A DNA stretch of 64,000 bases, taken from Pseudomaricurvus alkylphenolicus. GTDB taxonomy: Bacteria > Pseudomonadota > Gammaproteobacteria > Pseudomonadales > Cellvibrionaceae. The stretch spans positions 1,240,001 through 1,304,000 of the forward strand of contig NZ_JAAQPI010000001.1 in NCBI RefSeq assembly GCF_011683955.1, given 5' to 3'. The translations under genes were made by a program, and so were the position numbers. This document shows, piece by piece, positions 44,258 through 53,610 of this stretch. Each line of letters begins with the position of its first letter. Within the stretch, counting starts at the first letter, position 1. The notes under the pieces are model-generated. The model had not been told where the DNA came from, did not search any database, and saw only the letters and a program-made list of their open reading frames with translations.

Positions 44258-45475
44258 ATGAGCCATGACCCCTATATCCTGATCACCGCGGACAGCCATG
44301 CCGGTGCCAGTATTGAGCAATATCGAGAGTATCTGGATCCAAAGTATCGCCCTTTGTTTGACGATTGGCGTGGTAGCTACAAAAACCCTTCTCGCGACCA
44401 CGTCGGTATTAAGAAAAACAAGAACTGGGACGGTGAATTGCGCAATGCAGAGCAGAACGGCCAGGGCGTTGTAGGTGAAGTGATTTATCCGAACACAGTA
44501 CCGCCGTTTTATCGCAGCAGTTTGGTCACGTCACAACCCCCCAAGCCCGAAGAGTACGAATACTGTCTGCAGGGAATACGCGCACATAACCGCTGGTTGA
44601 AGGACTTTTGCGACGAGGATCCCGATCGTCGTGCCGGTGTGGGATTGATCTTGCCCAATGACATTGACGAGGCGATCAAAGATGTAGAGTGGATTGCCAA
44701 GGCCGGTTTGCGCGGTGGCGTTTTGTTACCTCTGATCCCTGAAGACTGCACCTGGCTGCGACCTCTCTACGATCCCTGTTGGGAGCCGCTGTTTGCCGCC
44801 ATTCAGGACTGCGACCTGGTGATGAACCAGCACTCGGGTCAGGGCACGCCGGATTACGGAGATGGTACCGTGGCCAAGGCGGTGTGGTTGTCGGAGGTGG
44901 GTTACTTCGGCAAGCGTGGCTACAGCCATTTGCTGCTCAGCGGCGTTTTTGAACGCTATCCGAAACTCAAATACATTCTTACTGAGTCTGGCTGTTCCTG
45001 GGCGCCCAGTGTGTTGTCGCTATTGGACAAGATACACTATGGCGCCAAGGCCGGTTCCCTGGGTGAAGTGGAATTGGCAAAAACCGACTGGGTGCTTAGC
45101 GAGCCACCAAGCTATTATGCTCAGCGCAATTGCTTTTACGGCGCCAGCTTCCCCAGTATCGAAGAGCTGCAGGGCAGCGACAATGTCACTGTCGACCAAA
45201 TCTGTTGGGGCAACGACTATCCGCACTATGAAGGGACCTACCCCTATAACCTGGAGTCTTTGCAGCTGACTTTTGGCGAAGTTCCCGAACGCGAACGCCG
45301 CATGATCTTTGCGGAAAACGCGGCGCGGCTCTACAAGTTTGATCTGGAAAAACTTAAGCCACTGGCACAGAAGTACGGCCCCACCGCCGACATGATCGAA
45401 ACTCCGCTGGAGCAAATTCCGGAAGATTCGGGCTGTTACCTGTTCGTCAATGCACGTGAGTCACAATACGCCTAG
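44258..45475 (+). CDS. Amidohydrolase family protein (PF04909, ACMSD-like)
   Basis: A 405-residue cytoplasmic metal-dependent hydrolase. The N-terminal metal motif reads ITADSHAGA (the usual HxH is reduced to DSH). Later segments are VMNQHSGQGTPDYG, ILTESGCSWAPSVL and ICWGNDYPHYEGTYP, the last giving the conserved Asp-Tyr-Pro-His end of the barrel. Family reactions include decarboxylation and C-C or lactone hydrolysis. GGAGA precedes the ATG. It heads the operon with the P450, CoA transferase and ligases, so it may process the P450 product. Confidence 0.87.
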   Translation: MSHDPYILITADSHAGASIEQYREYLDPKYRPLFDDWRGSYKNPSRDHVGIKKNKNWDGELRNAEQNGQGVVGEVIYPNTVPPFYRSSLVTSQPPKPEEYEYCLQGIRAHNRWLKDFCDEDPDRRAGVGLILPNDIDEAIKDVEWIAKAGLRGGVLLPLIPEDCTWLRPLYDPCWEPLFAAIQDCDLVMNQHSGQGTPDYGDGTVAKAVWLSEVGYFGKRGYSHLLLSGVFERYPKLKYILTESGCSWAPSVLSLLDKIHYGAKAGSLGEVELAKTDWVLSEPPSYYAQRNCFYGASFPSIEELQGSDNVTVDQICWGNDYPHYEGTYPYNLESLQLTFGEVPERERRMIFAENAARLYKFDLEKLKPLAQKYGPTADMIETPLEQIPEDSGCYLFVNARESQYA

Positions 45476-45505
45476 GTCGGAAAAATCGCATTTTATCCTT
45501 TTCGT

Positions 45506-45538
45506 GTATTGAAAAAGTCAGGAAGATTTTTTCAATAC
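45506..45538. terminator. Intergenic hairpin between amidohydrolase and P450 genes
   Basis: A perfect 11-bp inverted repeat, GTATTGAAAAA / TTTTTCAATAC, with an 11-base spacer sits 27 bases before the P450 start. The weak A/T-rich stem could be a partial terminator, an operator or an mRNA processing site. Confidence 0.4.
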
Positions 45539-45564
45539 CTTAAAGAGCACAACAAGGAGGAAAC

Positions 45565-47223
45565 ATGAGCCAGTGCCCCTATCACAATCTGTTGGACCCG
45601 GATCTGTACCAACAGGGTAATCATCACGACATCATGCTTGAAGTACGCAAGCAGGGCGGTGCTGTTGTCAAAATTGATGATCCCATCACCGGTGTACCTT
45701 ATTGGGCGATACAGGGTCGGGACGAGGTCGACTATATCTGCAAAAACCCGCAGCTGTTTTCCAGCGAGATCGGTTCGATAGCCCCTATGGAGTTGGACGA
45801 AGAGCAGCTCGCCAAGCAGCGCTTGATGATCGTCAGCATGGATCCCCCCAGGCACAGTCGCTACCGTCGGATTGCCCGCAATGCGTTTACACCCTCGGCA
45901 GTACAGGACTACGAACAGAAATTTCGTCGCTACGCCAAAGAGATCGTCGATCGTGTGGCAGCGAGGGGGCACTGTGAATTTGTGGAGGAGGTTGCAGCAG
46001 AGCTGCCGCTGATCGCAATATTGGAGTTATGCGGTGTGCCGCCGGAAGACAGAAAGCAGTTCTTCCATTGGACCAACGCCATGATGTTCTCCCAGGATGA
46101 CAGCATGAGTGAAGGGGAGGATAACCTGAAAGCGGCCCAGGATGCCGGCGCCAATGTATACCTGTATGCGCTGGAACTGGCGAAGAAACATAGGCAACGA
46201 CCGGTTAACAACATTGTCGGTACCTTGCTGGACGGAAAAGTGGATGAGGAATCACTGACGGAAGAGGAGTTTTGTGCGTTTTTCCTGATGTTGATTATCG
46301 CTGGCAACGAGAGTACTCGCTCGGTGATTTCACACGGCATGCGGCTGCTGATGGAACACCCGCAACAACTGCAGATGTTAGTGGAAGACCCCAGTCTGAT
46401 TGCTGATGCCTGTGAAGAAATGTTGCGTTACAACGCGGCGTTTGTGGCCATGCGCCGTGTCGCCACCGAGGATGTGGAGCTGGCCGGCCACACCATTGCC
46501 AAGGGCGATAAGGTGATTTTGTTTTGGCACGGCGTTAACCGCGATGAGCGTGTGTTCGACGATCCGATGACCTTTGATATTACCCGCGGTCAAAGGATGC
46601 CCGGACTCTACAAAGAGCACCGCGCATTTGGGATCGGCCAACATTTTTGTCTCGGGTCGCACCTGGCGCGTATGGAAATGAAGGTGATGCTCGAAGAAAT
46701 CGTACCGAGATTGCGCAACCCCAAATTCGCGGGGCCGGTGGAATACGTCAGAGACTATTTCGTCAACGCCATCAAGGCCATGCCCATCGAGTTTGACCCG
46801 GAGACTCGGAAAGAGGGTGGAACGGCCGTCGACTATCTGATCGCCAAGGACGCCATTCGTGACCTTGCGGCGGACTACTGCCACGCGGTGGCCGTTGGTG
46901 ATCTGGACGCCCTGTTAGGACTGTTCTCAGAAAGCGCCCGTCTCGATGTCAAGGTCGAGAGTAGTGACAGGCAGTTTGGCGAAGTTTCCGGCAAGCAAGC
47001 CATGCGCGAATTTTACAAAGATATGGTAGCCATGGCCCCCAAACCCTATATCCACAACCACAGCATTACGGTAAACGGCGACCACGCAACCGGCAAATGT
47101 TCGGTTGAAATTCGTGGTTTGCCCGAAGCCTATACCAACCCCAAGGGCGGCTACTACGAAGACGAATATGTCCGCGAAGGGACAGAATGGAAGTTTGTCA
47201 GCCGCGTTTACCACCCTTACTGA
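45565..47223 (+). CDS. Cytochrome P450 fused to a C-terminal SnoaL-like (NTF2-fold) domain
   Basis: A 552-residue protein. Residues 1-about 415 are a soluble bacterial P450: I-helix oxygen-activation motif AGNEST at 246-251, ExxR in CEEMLRYN, and heme loop FGIGQHFCLGSHLARME with the thiolate Cys at 362. Residues about 425-552 are a SnoaL/NTF2-like domain (AIRDLAADYCHAVAVGDLDA, LLGLFSESARLDV, AMREFYKDM, GTEWKFVSRVYHPY). Plain bacterial P450s end near 400-420, so this is a fusion. No ferredoxin or reductase gene is adjacent. It probably hydroxylates the hydrophobic substrate before or during side-chain oxidation; SnoaL domains can act as isomerases, hydratases or cyclases, or only dimerise. Confidence 0.92.
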   Translation: MSQCPYHNLLDPDLYQQGNHHDIMLEVRKQGGAVVKIDDPITGVPYWAIQGRDEVDYICKNPQLFSSEIGSIAPMELDEEQLAKQRLMIVSMDPPRHSRYRRIARNAFTPSAVQDYEQKFRRYAKEIVDRVAARGHCEFVEEVAAELPLIAILELCGVPPEDRKQFFHWTNAMMFSQDDSMSEGEDNLKAAQDAGANVYLYALELAKKHRQRPVNNIVGTLLDGKVDEESLTEEEFCAFFLMLIIAGNESTRSVISHGMRLLMEHPQQLQMLVEDPSLIADACEEMLRYNAAFVAMRRVATEDVELAGHTIAKGDKVILFWHGVNRDERVFDDPMTFDITRGQRMPGLYKEHRAFGIGQHFCLGSHLARMEMKVMLEEIVPRLRNPKFAGPVEYVRDYFVNAIKAMPIEFDPETRKEGGTAVDYLIAKDAIRDLAADYCHAVAVGDLDALLGLFSESARLDVKVESSDRQFGEVSGKQAMREFYKDMVAMAPKPYIHNHSITVNGDHATGKCSVEIRGLPEAYTNPKGGYYEDEYVREGTEWKFVSRVYHPY

Positions 47224-47242
47224 CTCTGACACCGAGATGGCG

Positions 47243-49849
47243 ATGAAAGACGCAACAGCATACAAAGGTCCGCTGGCGGGCCTCAAGGTGGTGGACTTTG
47301 GGCACTATTACGCCGGACCCATGGCAGCCATGCTATTAGCCGATCAGGGGGCGGATGTTGTCAGGGTGATACGCCCCGGTGCCTGTGAACTTTCCGAGGC
47401 ACAGCACCGGGTATTGAATCGCAACAAACGCCTGTTAACGCTCGATCTTAAAACGGCCGAAGGTAAAGAGCGGGCCATGGCGCTGGTGCGCAGTGCGGAT
47501 GTGCTGATTGAGAACTTTCGTCCCGGTGTGATGGCAACCCTGGGATTATCTTACCCGGCTGTGAAGGCCATCAATCCGTCATTGGTGTATTTGTCTCTGC
47601 CGGGATTTTCCGCCAAGGACTCCGCGCGAGCACATATTCAGGCTTGGGAAGGTGTGCTTTGCGCGGCCACCAGTCTCTATGCGATGGACCCTCTGCGCAA
47701 CAAATTCGGTTTTCCGCCCCATTATATGAAGCTTGCTCCCTGTTCGGCATTTGGCGCTATGCACGGGGTGGTGGCGGTGCTGGCCGGGCTGCACGCCCGC
47801 AGTCAACACAGCGCGGATAACCCAGGTGGTGGGATCTATATTGAGACGCCATTGGCGGCGGCGGGCCTGTCGACCTGTACCCGCGGTTTTATCTACCGGG
47901 GGGGCAGTCTCAGAAGCGGACATGACAAGCTCTCTCAGGGGCCTCTGCCGGAAGCACTGCAACCTCTGGTCTATTCCCGTTCTGACGATCAGGTAGTGGC
48001 TGAGCGCAAACTCAAGAACGCGCAGAAACTGATGCCCAAGAACTTTGTGACTCACGCCTACCGCTCGAAAGATGAGCGACTGATGATGTTTATGCCCATT
48101 AAACCCGAAATGGCGCACCGCTTTTTTAGGGTTCTCGGCATAGGCGAGCAATTGCAGCAGCAGGGGTTTGTGATTCACTCACCTTGGAATCCGGAGGAAG
48201 CGACGGGTATTCGCAATCTGGCCAATGCCTGGGAACTGACAGCAGAAGACAGCGCCTATCTGATTGATTTGATTCAAGCACAGGTAGCCCACAAAACAGC
48301 GGATGAATGTCAGCAACTGATGCTGGAGGCCAGCATCCCGTTTTCTTACGTTCGCAGTCGGGAACAATGGCTGACCATACCTGAGCTGGCACATGCGGGC
48401 ATGTTTGTGCCCATGGGTGAGGGAAGAGATCGTATCACAACAGTGGGGCGAACCGTGGATGTGACCGGTCCGGGGGAGCGTGTCATGGGCTTGACCGCGG
48501 ACGCAGACTTTCGTGAACCTGTCGACACGAGCTGGGAACAATTGCAGCAAAGCTTTTTGCAGATACGCCCGGGGGATGACCAGCAAATCAACCGGGCCGA
48601 AACCCTTACCAAAGGAAAGCTGCTCCAGGGCGTAAAAGTGATCGACCTCTGCAACGTAGTGGCCGGCCCCAATGCTGCCTATACCCTGGCACAGTACGGT
48701 GCCGAGGTGATCCGCATTGAACCACCAAAGAGTTTCAATTTGCCCATGCACCTTGGCTGGACACTGGAGGTTAATCAGGGCAAACGCAGCATGGTGTTGG
48801 ATACCAGGACAGAAGCGGGCCGGACGGTATTTGAACGACTGCTGGCCGAGGCGGATATCGTCTTGCATAACCGCTTGCAAGAGGTGGCGCAACGGTTGGG
48901 ATTCAGTGCACCGCAACTCAAGGCCATTAACCCCAAAGTTATCGTTTGCCAGGTCAGCGCCTTTGGTGCAACAGAAGCAGGGGGCTGGGAAGCCATGCCC
49001 GGCTACGATCCCAACCCGAATATGACCAGCGGCCTGGAAGCCTCCAGAGGAACCATCGATTCACCCAGCCAGGTTATGGAGATTTTTACCGACTTGATGG
49101 GAGGTCTGAGTCTGGCGTTCAGTAGTCTATTGGCCCTCTACCAACAGGGACGAACCGGCTTTGCCGGCAGCGGCTTTGCCTCCCTGGCACGAGGATGCAA
49201 TTTTTATCAGTTGCCGCAGCTGATCAGTGGTGAGACTTGTTCGGGGCGCGCCGGAAGTGAAGGTTGGTTTGCCTACGGTGAATGCTGGTACCAACGCCTC
49301 TACGCTTGCTGCGATAAATGGCTTTATGTTGGCGCTTTGCCAGCAGACAAAGAAGTATTGGCCGAGTTGGTTGGCGGGCGCAGCAACCACACGCAAGAGC
49401 AGTTGGAACAGGGGGCTTTGGAAGCCGGTTTTCTGGAGCAGAATGCCGAGTATTGGTACGCAACACTCTCGGCGGCAGGCATCGGTTGCCATCCTGTGCT
49501 GAATATTGACGAGCTGTGTCACGGCGGGCCACTGCCGGTTACCGACAATCAGCCAGCTATCCTGAAGAGCGACACAACGCTGGATTTCGCCTGCTTTGAA
49601 GACCACCCCTGCGGCTTACCGATGATATTACCCCTGCCTGCCTGGGTCCGCTGCGGTGAAGATCTTCACTATCAAAAGCTCAGCCCTACACCCAAGGTAG
49701 GGCAGCATACACGGCAGGTGTTACAGGAATTGGGTTACACCGAAACGCAAATTGCTGAGTTCTATGAGCAAGAGGTGGCCTGGGATTATCTGCCGGCCAT
49801 TGGTAACCGTAACGACTATTTCTTTGTGCAAAAAAAGCGGGAGGAGTGA
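47243..49849 (+). CDS. Double CaiB/BaiF (class III) CoA transferase fusion
   Basis: An 868-residue protein with two tandem class III CoA-transferase units. Unit 1 begins GPLAGLKVVDFGHYYAGP (about 12-29) and has ADVLIENFRPGVMATLGLSY. Unit 2 begins LLQGVKVIDLCNVVAGP (about 455) and has ADIVLHNRLQEVAQRLG. Single-domain members have about 400 residues and form interlocked dimers, so the fusion probably forms the dimer in one chain. An Asp candidate lies in GYDPNPNMTSG of unit 2. It would move CoA between acids or act on the P450 product. ATG 47243 has GAG at 6 bases. ATG 47237 is an alternative. Confidence 0.88.
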   Translation: MKDATAYKGPLAGLKVVDFGHYYAGPMAAMLLADQGADVVRVIRPGACELSEAQHRVLNRNKRLLTLDLKTAEGKERAMALVRSADVLIENFRPGVMATLGLSYPAVKAINPSLVYLSLPGFSAKDSARAHIQAWEGVLCAATSLYAMDPLRNKFGFPPHYMKLAPCSAFGAMHGVVAVLAGLHARSQHSADNPGGGIYIETPLAAAGLSTCTRGFIYRGGSLRSGHDKLSQGPLPEALQPLVYSRSDDQVVAERKLKNAQKLMPKNFVTHAYRSKDERLMMFMPIKPEMAHRFFRVLGIGEQLQQQGFVIHSPWNPEEATGIRNLANAWELTAEDSAYLIDLIQAQVAHKTADECQQLMLEASIPFSYVRSREQWLTIPELAHAGMFVPMGEGRDRITTVGRTVDVTGPGERVMGLTADADFREPVDTSWEQLQQSFLQIRPGDDQQINRAETLTKGKLLQGVKVIDLCNVVAGPNAAYTLAQYGAEVIRIEPPKSFNLPMHLGWTLEVNQGKRSMVLDTRTEAGRTVFERLLAEADIVLHNRLQEVAQRLGFSAPQLKAINPKVIVCQVSAFGATEAGGWEAMPGYDPNPNMTSGLEASRGTIDSPSQVMEIFTDLMGGLSLAFSSLLALYQQGRTGFAGSGFASLARGCNFYQLPQLISGETCSGRAGSEGWFAYGECWYQRLYACCDKWLYVGALPADKEVLAELVGGRSNHTQEQLEQGALEAGFLEQNAEYWYATLSAAGIGCHPVLNIDELCHGGPLPVTDNQPAILKSDTTLDFACFEDHPCGLPMILPLPAWVRCGEDLHYQKLSPTPKVGQHTRQVLQELGYTETQIAEFYEQEVAWDYLPAIGNRNDYFFVQKKREE

Positions 49850-49852
49850 GCT

Positions 49853-51298
49853 GTGATTTCTTACCCCAGCGCTCTGAGAAAGTTCGCTGACGAGACACCG
49901 GATCGAACAGCGATCATCTGCGATTTAAAATCCATTACTTTTAAGGAGCTGGACCGACAGTCGAATCGCATGGCTCGAGCCTACACCGAACAGGGTGTCG
50001 CCGAAGGAGACTTTGTCAGTATCGTGCTGCCCAACGGCATTGAGTTTGTGATTGCCGCCATGGCCTGCTGGAAACTGGGTGCCATTCCCGCACCCTTGTC
50101 ACCGCGTTTACCCGGCGTCGAGCTTGACACATTACTGAATCTGACATCACCCCGGCTCGTGGTTGGCTTAAGTGAGCAACATTCCAATGGACTGAAGACC
50201 CTGGCCGCTGGCTTTCAACCAAGACTGGATCTGTCGGATGCTCCCCTGCCCGACAAAGTGTCGCCCCATGCTCAGGCCCTGCCCTCGGGCGGCAGCACTG
50301 GCACACCCAAACTCATTGTAGATGGCAAACCGGCACAGTTGGATCCGGAAGTGTCACGTTGGGGACGCAAAAGCGGCAGCAATGTATTAGTACCCGGCGG
50401 GCCTCTATACCATTCCGGGCCTTTTATCACCACCACAGACAGTCTCTTTAAAGGGTGCACCGTGGTGTTGATGAGTCGTTTTGATCCGGAATTGACTCTG
50501 CGTATGATCGAGAAGCACCGTATCAACTGGATTATCCTCGTACCCACCATGATGCACAGAATCTGGCATCTGCCCGAAGCGGTTCGCGACAGCTACAACC
50601 TCGATTCCCTGCAGGTGGTAATGTCCAGCAGTGCGCCGATATCAATAAACCTGAAACAGATTTGGATCGATTGGCTGGGCGCTGAGAAAGTGTACGAGTC
50701 TTACGGCGGTTCTGAGCGCATCGGAAGCACACTGATCAGCGGTACTGAATGGCTCGCCCACAAAGGCTCAGTGGGGCGGCCGGCAGCGGGCACGGAACTT
50801 AAAATTCTGGACACTCATGGGCAAGAAGTCGAAGCGGGTGTGATTGGGGATGTGTATATGAGGCCTGCTACCGGGCCCGGTTCCACCTACAGCTATCTGG
50901 GAGCAGAGACGACCTGTTGGGACGGTTTTGAAACCCTGGGCGATGTCGGTTATGTGGATACAGATGGTTATCTCTATCTGGTTGATCGGCGCGTCGACAT
51001 GATCGTGAGTGGCGGCATCAATATTTACCCGGCGGAGGTGGAAGCGGCCATAGAGTCCTACAGGGGTGTACGTTCTTGTGGGGTGGTTGGTCTACCCTGC
51101 GAAGACCTGGGTCAACGGGTTCATGCCATCATTGATTCAGAAACGGAGATTGCTGAACCGGCCTTGCTTAAACATCTCGAGGCGACCATCGCTGCAGTCA
51201 AAATTCCCAGAAGCTTCGAATTTGTTGGCGAACTCCTGCGCGATGATGCAGGCAAGATTTGCCGCTCCAGACTACGGCAGGAGAGAATCCAATGCTGA
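49853..51298 (+). CDS. AMP-forming acyl-CoA ligase with altered P-loop motif
   Basis: A 481-residue ANL protein, shorter than usual. The core phosphate motif reads LPSGGSTGTPKLIV rather than YTSGTTGxPKG, and the A5-type motif is YESYGGSERIG. The hinge (DRRVDMIVSGGINIYPAEVE) and C-terminal fold are present, but the usual final catalytic Lys segment ends DAGKICRSRL. The GTG start has GGAGG nine bases upstream, three bases after the CoA transferase. It overlaps the next gene by seven bases. Activity as a ligase is likely; its acid is unknown. Confidence 0.88.
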   Translation: MISYPSALRKFADETPDRTAIICDLKSITFKELDRQSNRMARAYTEQGVAEGDFVSIVLPNGIEFVIAAMACWKLGAIPAPLSPRLPGVELDTLLNLTSPRLVVGLSEQHSNGLKTLAAGFQPRLDLSDAPLPDKVSPHAQALPSGGSTGTPKLIVDGKPAQLDPEVSRWGRKSGSNVLVPGGPLYHSGPFITTTDSLFKGCTVVLMSRFDPELTLRMIEKHRINWIILVPTMMHRIWHLPEAVRDSYNLDSLQVVMSSSAPISINLKQIWIDWLGAEKVYESYGGSERIGSTLISGTEWLAHKGSVGRPAAGTELKILDTHGQEVEAGVIGDVYMRPATGPGSTYSYLGAETTCWDGFETLGDVGYVDTDGYLYLVDRRVDMIVSGGINIYPAEVEAAIESYRGVRSCGVVGLPCEDLGQRVHAIIDSETEIAEPALLKHLEATIAAVKIPRSFEFVGELLRDDAGKICRSRLRQERIQC

Positions 51299-51759
51299 CA
51301 ATAGATTGCAACGACATTAATGCACTGCGCGGGCAGATCAGCGACGATTACGGCCCCTGGTCGGACTATTTTCAAGTGACACAAAGTGTGATTGATAGCT
51401 TTGCCGAACTCAGTGGCGACCGACAGTGGATTCACACTGACGTTGAAAGGGCAAAACAATCAAGTCCGTACGGTGCTACGATCGCCCACGGTTTTTTGAT
51501 TCTGAGCTTGATGTCCCGGGTGCGCCCCCCAGCCAGCTTTAACGTCGTTAACCACAGTAGCGTGGCCAATTACGGTTCCAAGGGGCTTCGCTTTCTGGCG
51601 CCGGTCGTTGCAGGTTCCCGCATACATGCGCGCCAGAAGCTGATGGCGGTCGAAGAGCACCCGAAGGGCGTACTGCTGACGAGTGAAGTTGCGATCCAGG
51701 CCGAGGGCAGTGGCAAACCGGCGTTGGTCTACAATATGTCGCTGTTGTACAGGTTTTAG
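51292..51759 (+). CDS. MaoC-like R-specific enoyl-CoA hydratase
   Basis: A 155-residue hot-dog protein with the full hydratase motif FAELSGDRQWIHTDVERA and the following YGATIAHGFLILSLMS, as in PhaJ/NodN-type R-hydratases. Unlike the pair at 28.1-29.1 kb it looks complete as a homodimer. It starts inside the last codons of the ligase gene and is followed 13 bases later by another ligase, which ties enoyl-CoA hydration to this operon. Confidence 0.9.
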   Translation: MLTIDCNDINALRGQISDDYGPWSDYFQVTQSVIDSFAELSGDRQWIHTDVERAKQSSPYGATIAHGFLILSLMSRVRPPASFNVVNHSSVANYGSKGLRFLAPVVAGSRIHARQKLMAVEEHPKGVLLTSEVAIQAEGSGKPALVYNMSLLYRF

Positions 51760-51772
51760 TGGGAGGAATATC

Positions 51773-53308
51773 GTGAACGGGATGACGCTCTGGGAGATCA
51801 TCGAAGAGCGGGCACGGATGTCGCCCGATAGATTATTTGTGCGGGACGAACAGGATCGTGCCCTGACTTTTCAGCAATTTTCGGAGCGGGCGGCTTGCTA
51901 CGCATTGTGGCTGCAAACTCACGGCATCCGTCGTGGCACTCGCGTTGCCTGGCAACTGCCAACATCTTTGGAGTCGTTGCTACTGGCCTCCGGCTTATGT
52001 CGTCTTGGTGCGGTGCAAGTGCCCCTGTTGCCTTTTCTTCGACAGAAAGAAGTGGGGTTTATTTGCGACCAAAGTCATGTGCAATGGCTGGTTGTGCCCG
52101 CTGAATGGAACGGATTTGACTACGCTGGTATGGCGGCCGGGCTGAGCGAGAACAATGCGCAACTCAGTTGCCTGGTATTATCAGCGGATGCGGAAGTCCC
52201 GGCAAAGGAATCGACCGATGTTGCGTTGGAGCCGTACGCACGCCACAATCCCGCGCAGGAAATTTCCTGGATATTCTATACTTCCGGCACCACAGCGGCC
52301 CCGAAGGGCGCCTTGCATTGTGATGAGGCCATTGTCAGCACCGCAATGGGCATGAGTATGGTGCTGGAGCTGTCCAGCCGCGATGTGATTCCGATGGTAT
52401 TCCCATTTACCCATATCGGAGGCTTTATCTGGCTGGCGGCCCATTTTATCAGTGGTGCTGAATCCCTGGTAATGTCTCGTTTTTCTGAGACCATGTTTCC
52501 GCTGATGGCGGAGCGCGGGGTGACGGTTGCCGGTGCCGGGCCGGCGTTTGTTCACAGTTACCTCAATGCGCAGCGAAATCAACCGCAGCAGCCGTTGTTT
52601 CCGAATCTGCGATGCACCACCGGTGGCGGCGCGGCTAAACCCCCTTTGCTGCACGAACAGGCACAGCGGGAGCTGGACTGTTTGGGTATGGTATCCGGCT
52701 ATGGGCTGACTGAATGCCCGATAGCCACCATGAACACGGTGCACGACCCAGATGCCATGTTGGCAACCACGGAGGGGCGCGCTTTACCGGGCATGCTGTT
52801 AAAAATTGCCGATGCCTCGGGAAACCGGCTGCTACCCGGTGAAGCTGGAGAAGTTTGCCTCAAGGGGCCGCATCTGTGCAAAGGGTACGTGGACGCCAGG
52901 CTGGATGCCCAGGCCTTCGATGACGAAGGTTACCTGCGCAGTGGCGATATTGGTTTCGTTAACGAAGATGGCTGGTTAACGGTGACCGGACGGCTTAAAG
53001 ACGTGATTATTCGCAAAGGGGAGAACCTGTCGGCGAAGAAAATAGAAGATGCGATCATTCTGCACGAGTCGGTCGAGGATATCACCGTCATCGGGTTGCC
53101 GGATGACCTGCGTGGAGAGTTGGCCTGTGCGGTGATTCAAATGACAGACATCAAGCATAAGTTAAGCTTGCAGGAACTCTCCGCGTTTTGTTTGCAGGAG
53201 GGACTTCTGCGGCAGGAAGTCCCGGAAAGGCTCGAATTCGTGGATGCGATTCCCCGCAATGCCAGTGGTAAGGTGATGAAGGAACAGCTTAAGCAGCGCT
53301 TCGGCTGA
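51773..53308 (+). CDS. AMP-forming acyl-CoA ligase
   Basis: A 511-residue ANL enzyme with IFYTSGTTAAPKGAL (Gly to Ala in the motif), VSGYGLTECPIATMN, GYLRSGDIGFVNEDGW, the hinge GRLKDVIIRKGENLSAKKIE and the C-terminal Lys in ASGKVMKEQL. The GTG start follows GGGAGGA by five bases. An ATG three codons later is the alternative. It is closely similar along its C-terminal half to the incomplete ligase at the right edge of the window (63271). It is the last gene of the tight operon that begins at the amidohydrolase. Confidence 0.92.
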   Translation: MNGMTLWEIIEERARMSPDRLFVRDEQDRALTFQQFSERAACYALWLQTHGIRRGTRVAWQLPTSLESLLLASGLCRLGAVQVPLLPFLRQKEVGFICDQSHVQWLVVPAEWNGFDYAGMAAGLSENNAQLSCLVLSADAEVPAKESTDVALEPYARHNPAQEISWIFYTSGTTAAPKGALHCDEAIVSTAMGMSMVLELSSRDVIPMVFPFTHIGGFIWLAAHFISGAESLVMSRFSETMFPLMAERGVTVAGAGPAFVHSYLNAQRNQPQQPLFPNLRCTTGGGAAKPPLLHEQAQRELDCLGMVSGYGLTECPIATMNTVHDPDAMLATTEGRALPGMLLKIADASGNRLLPGEAGEVCLKGPHLCKGYVDARLDAQAFDDEGYLRSGDIGFVNEDGWLTVTGRLKDVIIRKGENLSAKKIEDAIILHESVEDITVIGLPDDLRGELACAVIQMTDIKHKLSLQELSAFCLQEGLLRQEVPERLEFVDAIPRNASGKVMKEQLKQRFG

Positions 53309-53369
53309 TTTTTGCCAAAAGTTCTTTTCAAAACCCAATGCAATCCCCTCCAACGACGTACGCAAAAAA

Positions 53370-53440
53370 CGTAGCAGCCCACTCCGAGGGCGACCGGGTT
53401 TGGCACGATATTCCGGTCGCGCTCAGAGCGCGCTGCTACG
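53370..53440. repeat. REP-like hairpin element
   Basis: The outer 9-bp stem CGTAGCAGC / GCTGCTACG and inner 8-bp stem GCGACCGG / CCGGTCGC enclose GTTTGGCACGATATT. The last 20 bases recur exactly at 249-268, and the CTCCGAGGGCGAC part recurs at 53465-53477. It lies in the 302-bp gap between a ligase and an alcohol dehydrogenase, which otherwise holds only the probable promoter of the latter. Confidence 0.6.
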
Positions 53441-53610
53441 GGTGAATCATTTCCTGCATTGAATCTCCGAGGGCGACAGGCCGTGGCAGTTGTCAATGAA
53501 ACAAAGCCGCTGCTTCGGTGGATTTGGTCACCACAAAGCGGTGGCTTTCTCCATTCAAACCCCGGAGCAGATTCACTATTCTGATTCAAATTCAACAGAA
53601 GGTGAACAAT

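Noticed and set aside
47105-47242. N-terminal extension of the double CoA transferase from an upstream ATG
   Set aside because: It would overlap the last 119 bases of the P450 gene and lacks a ribosome site. The family domain starts only after the ATG at 47243.
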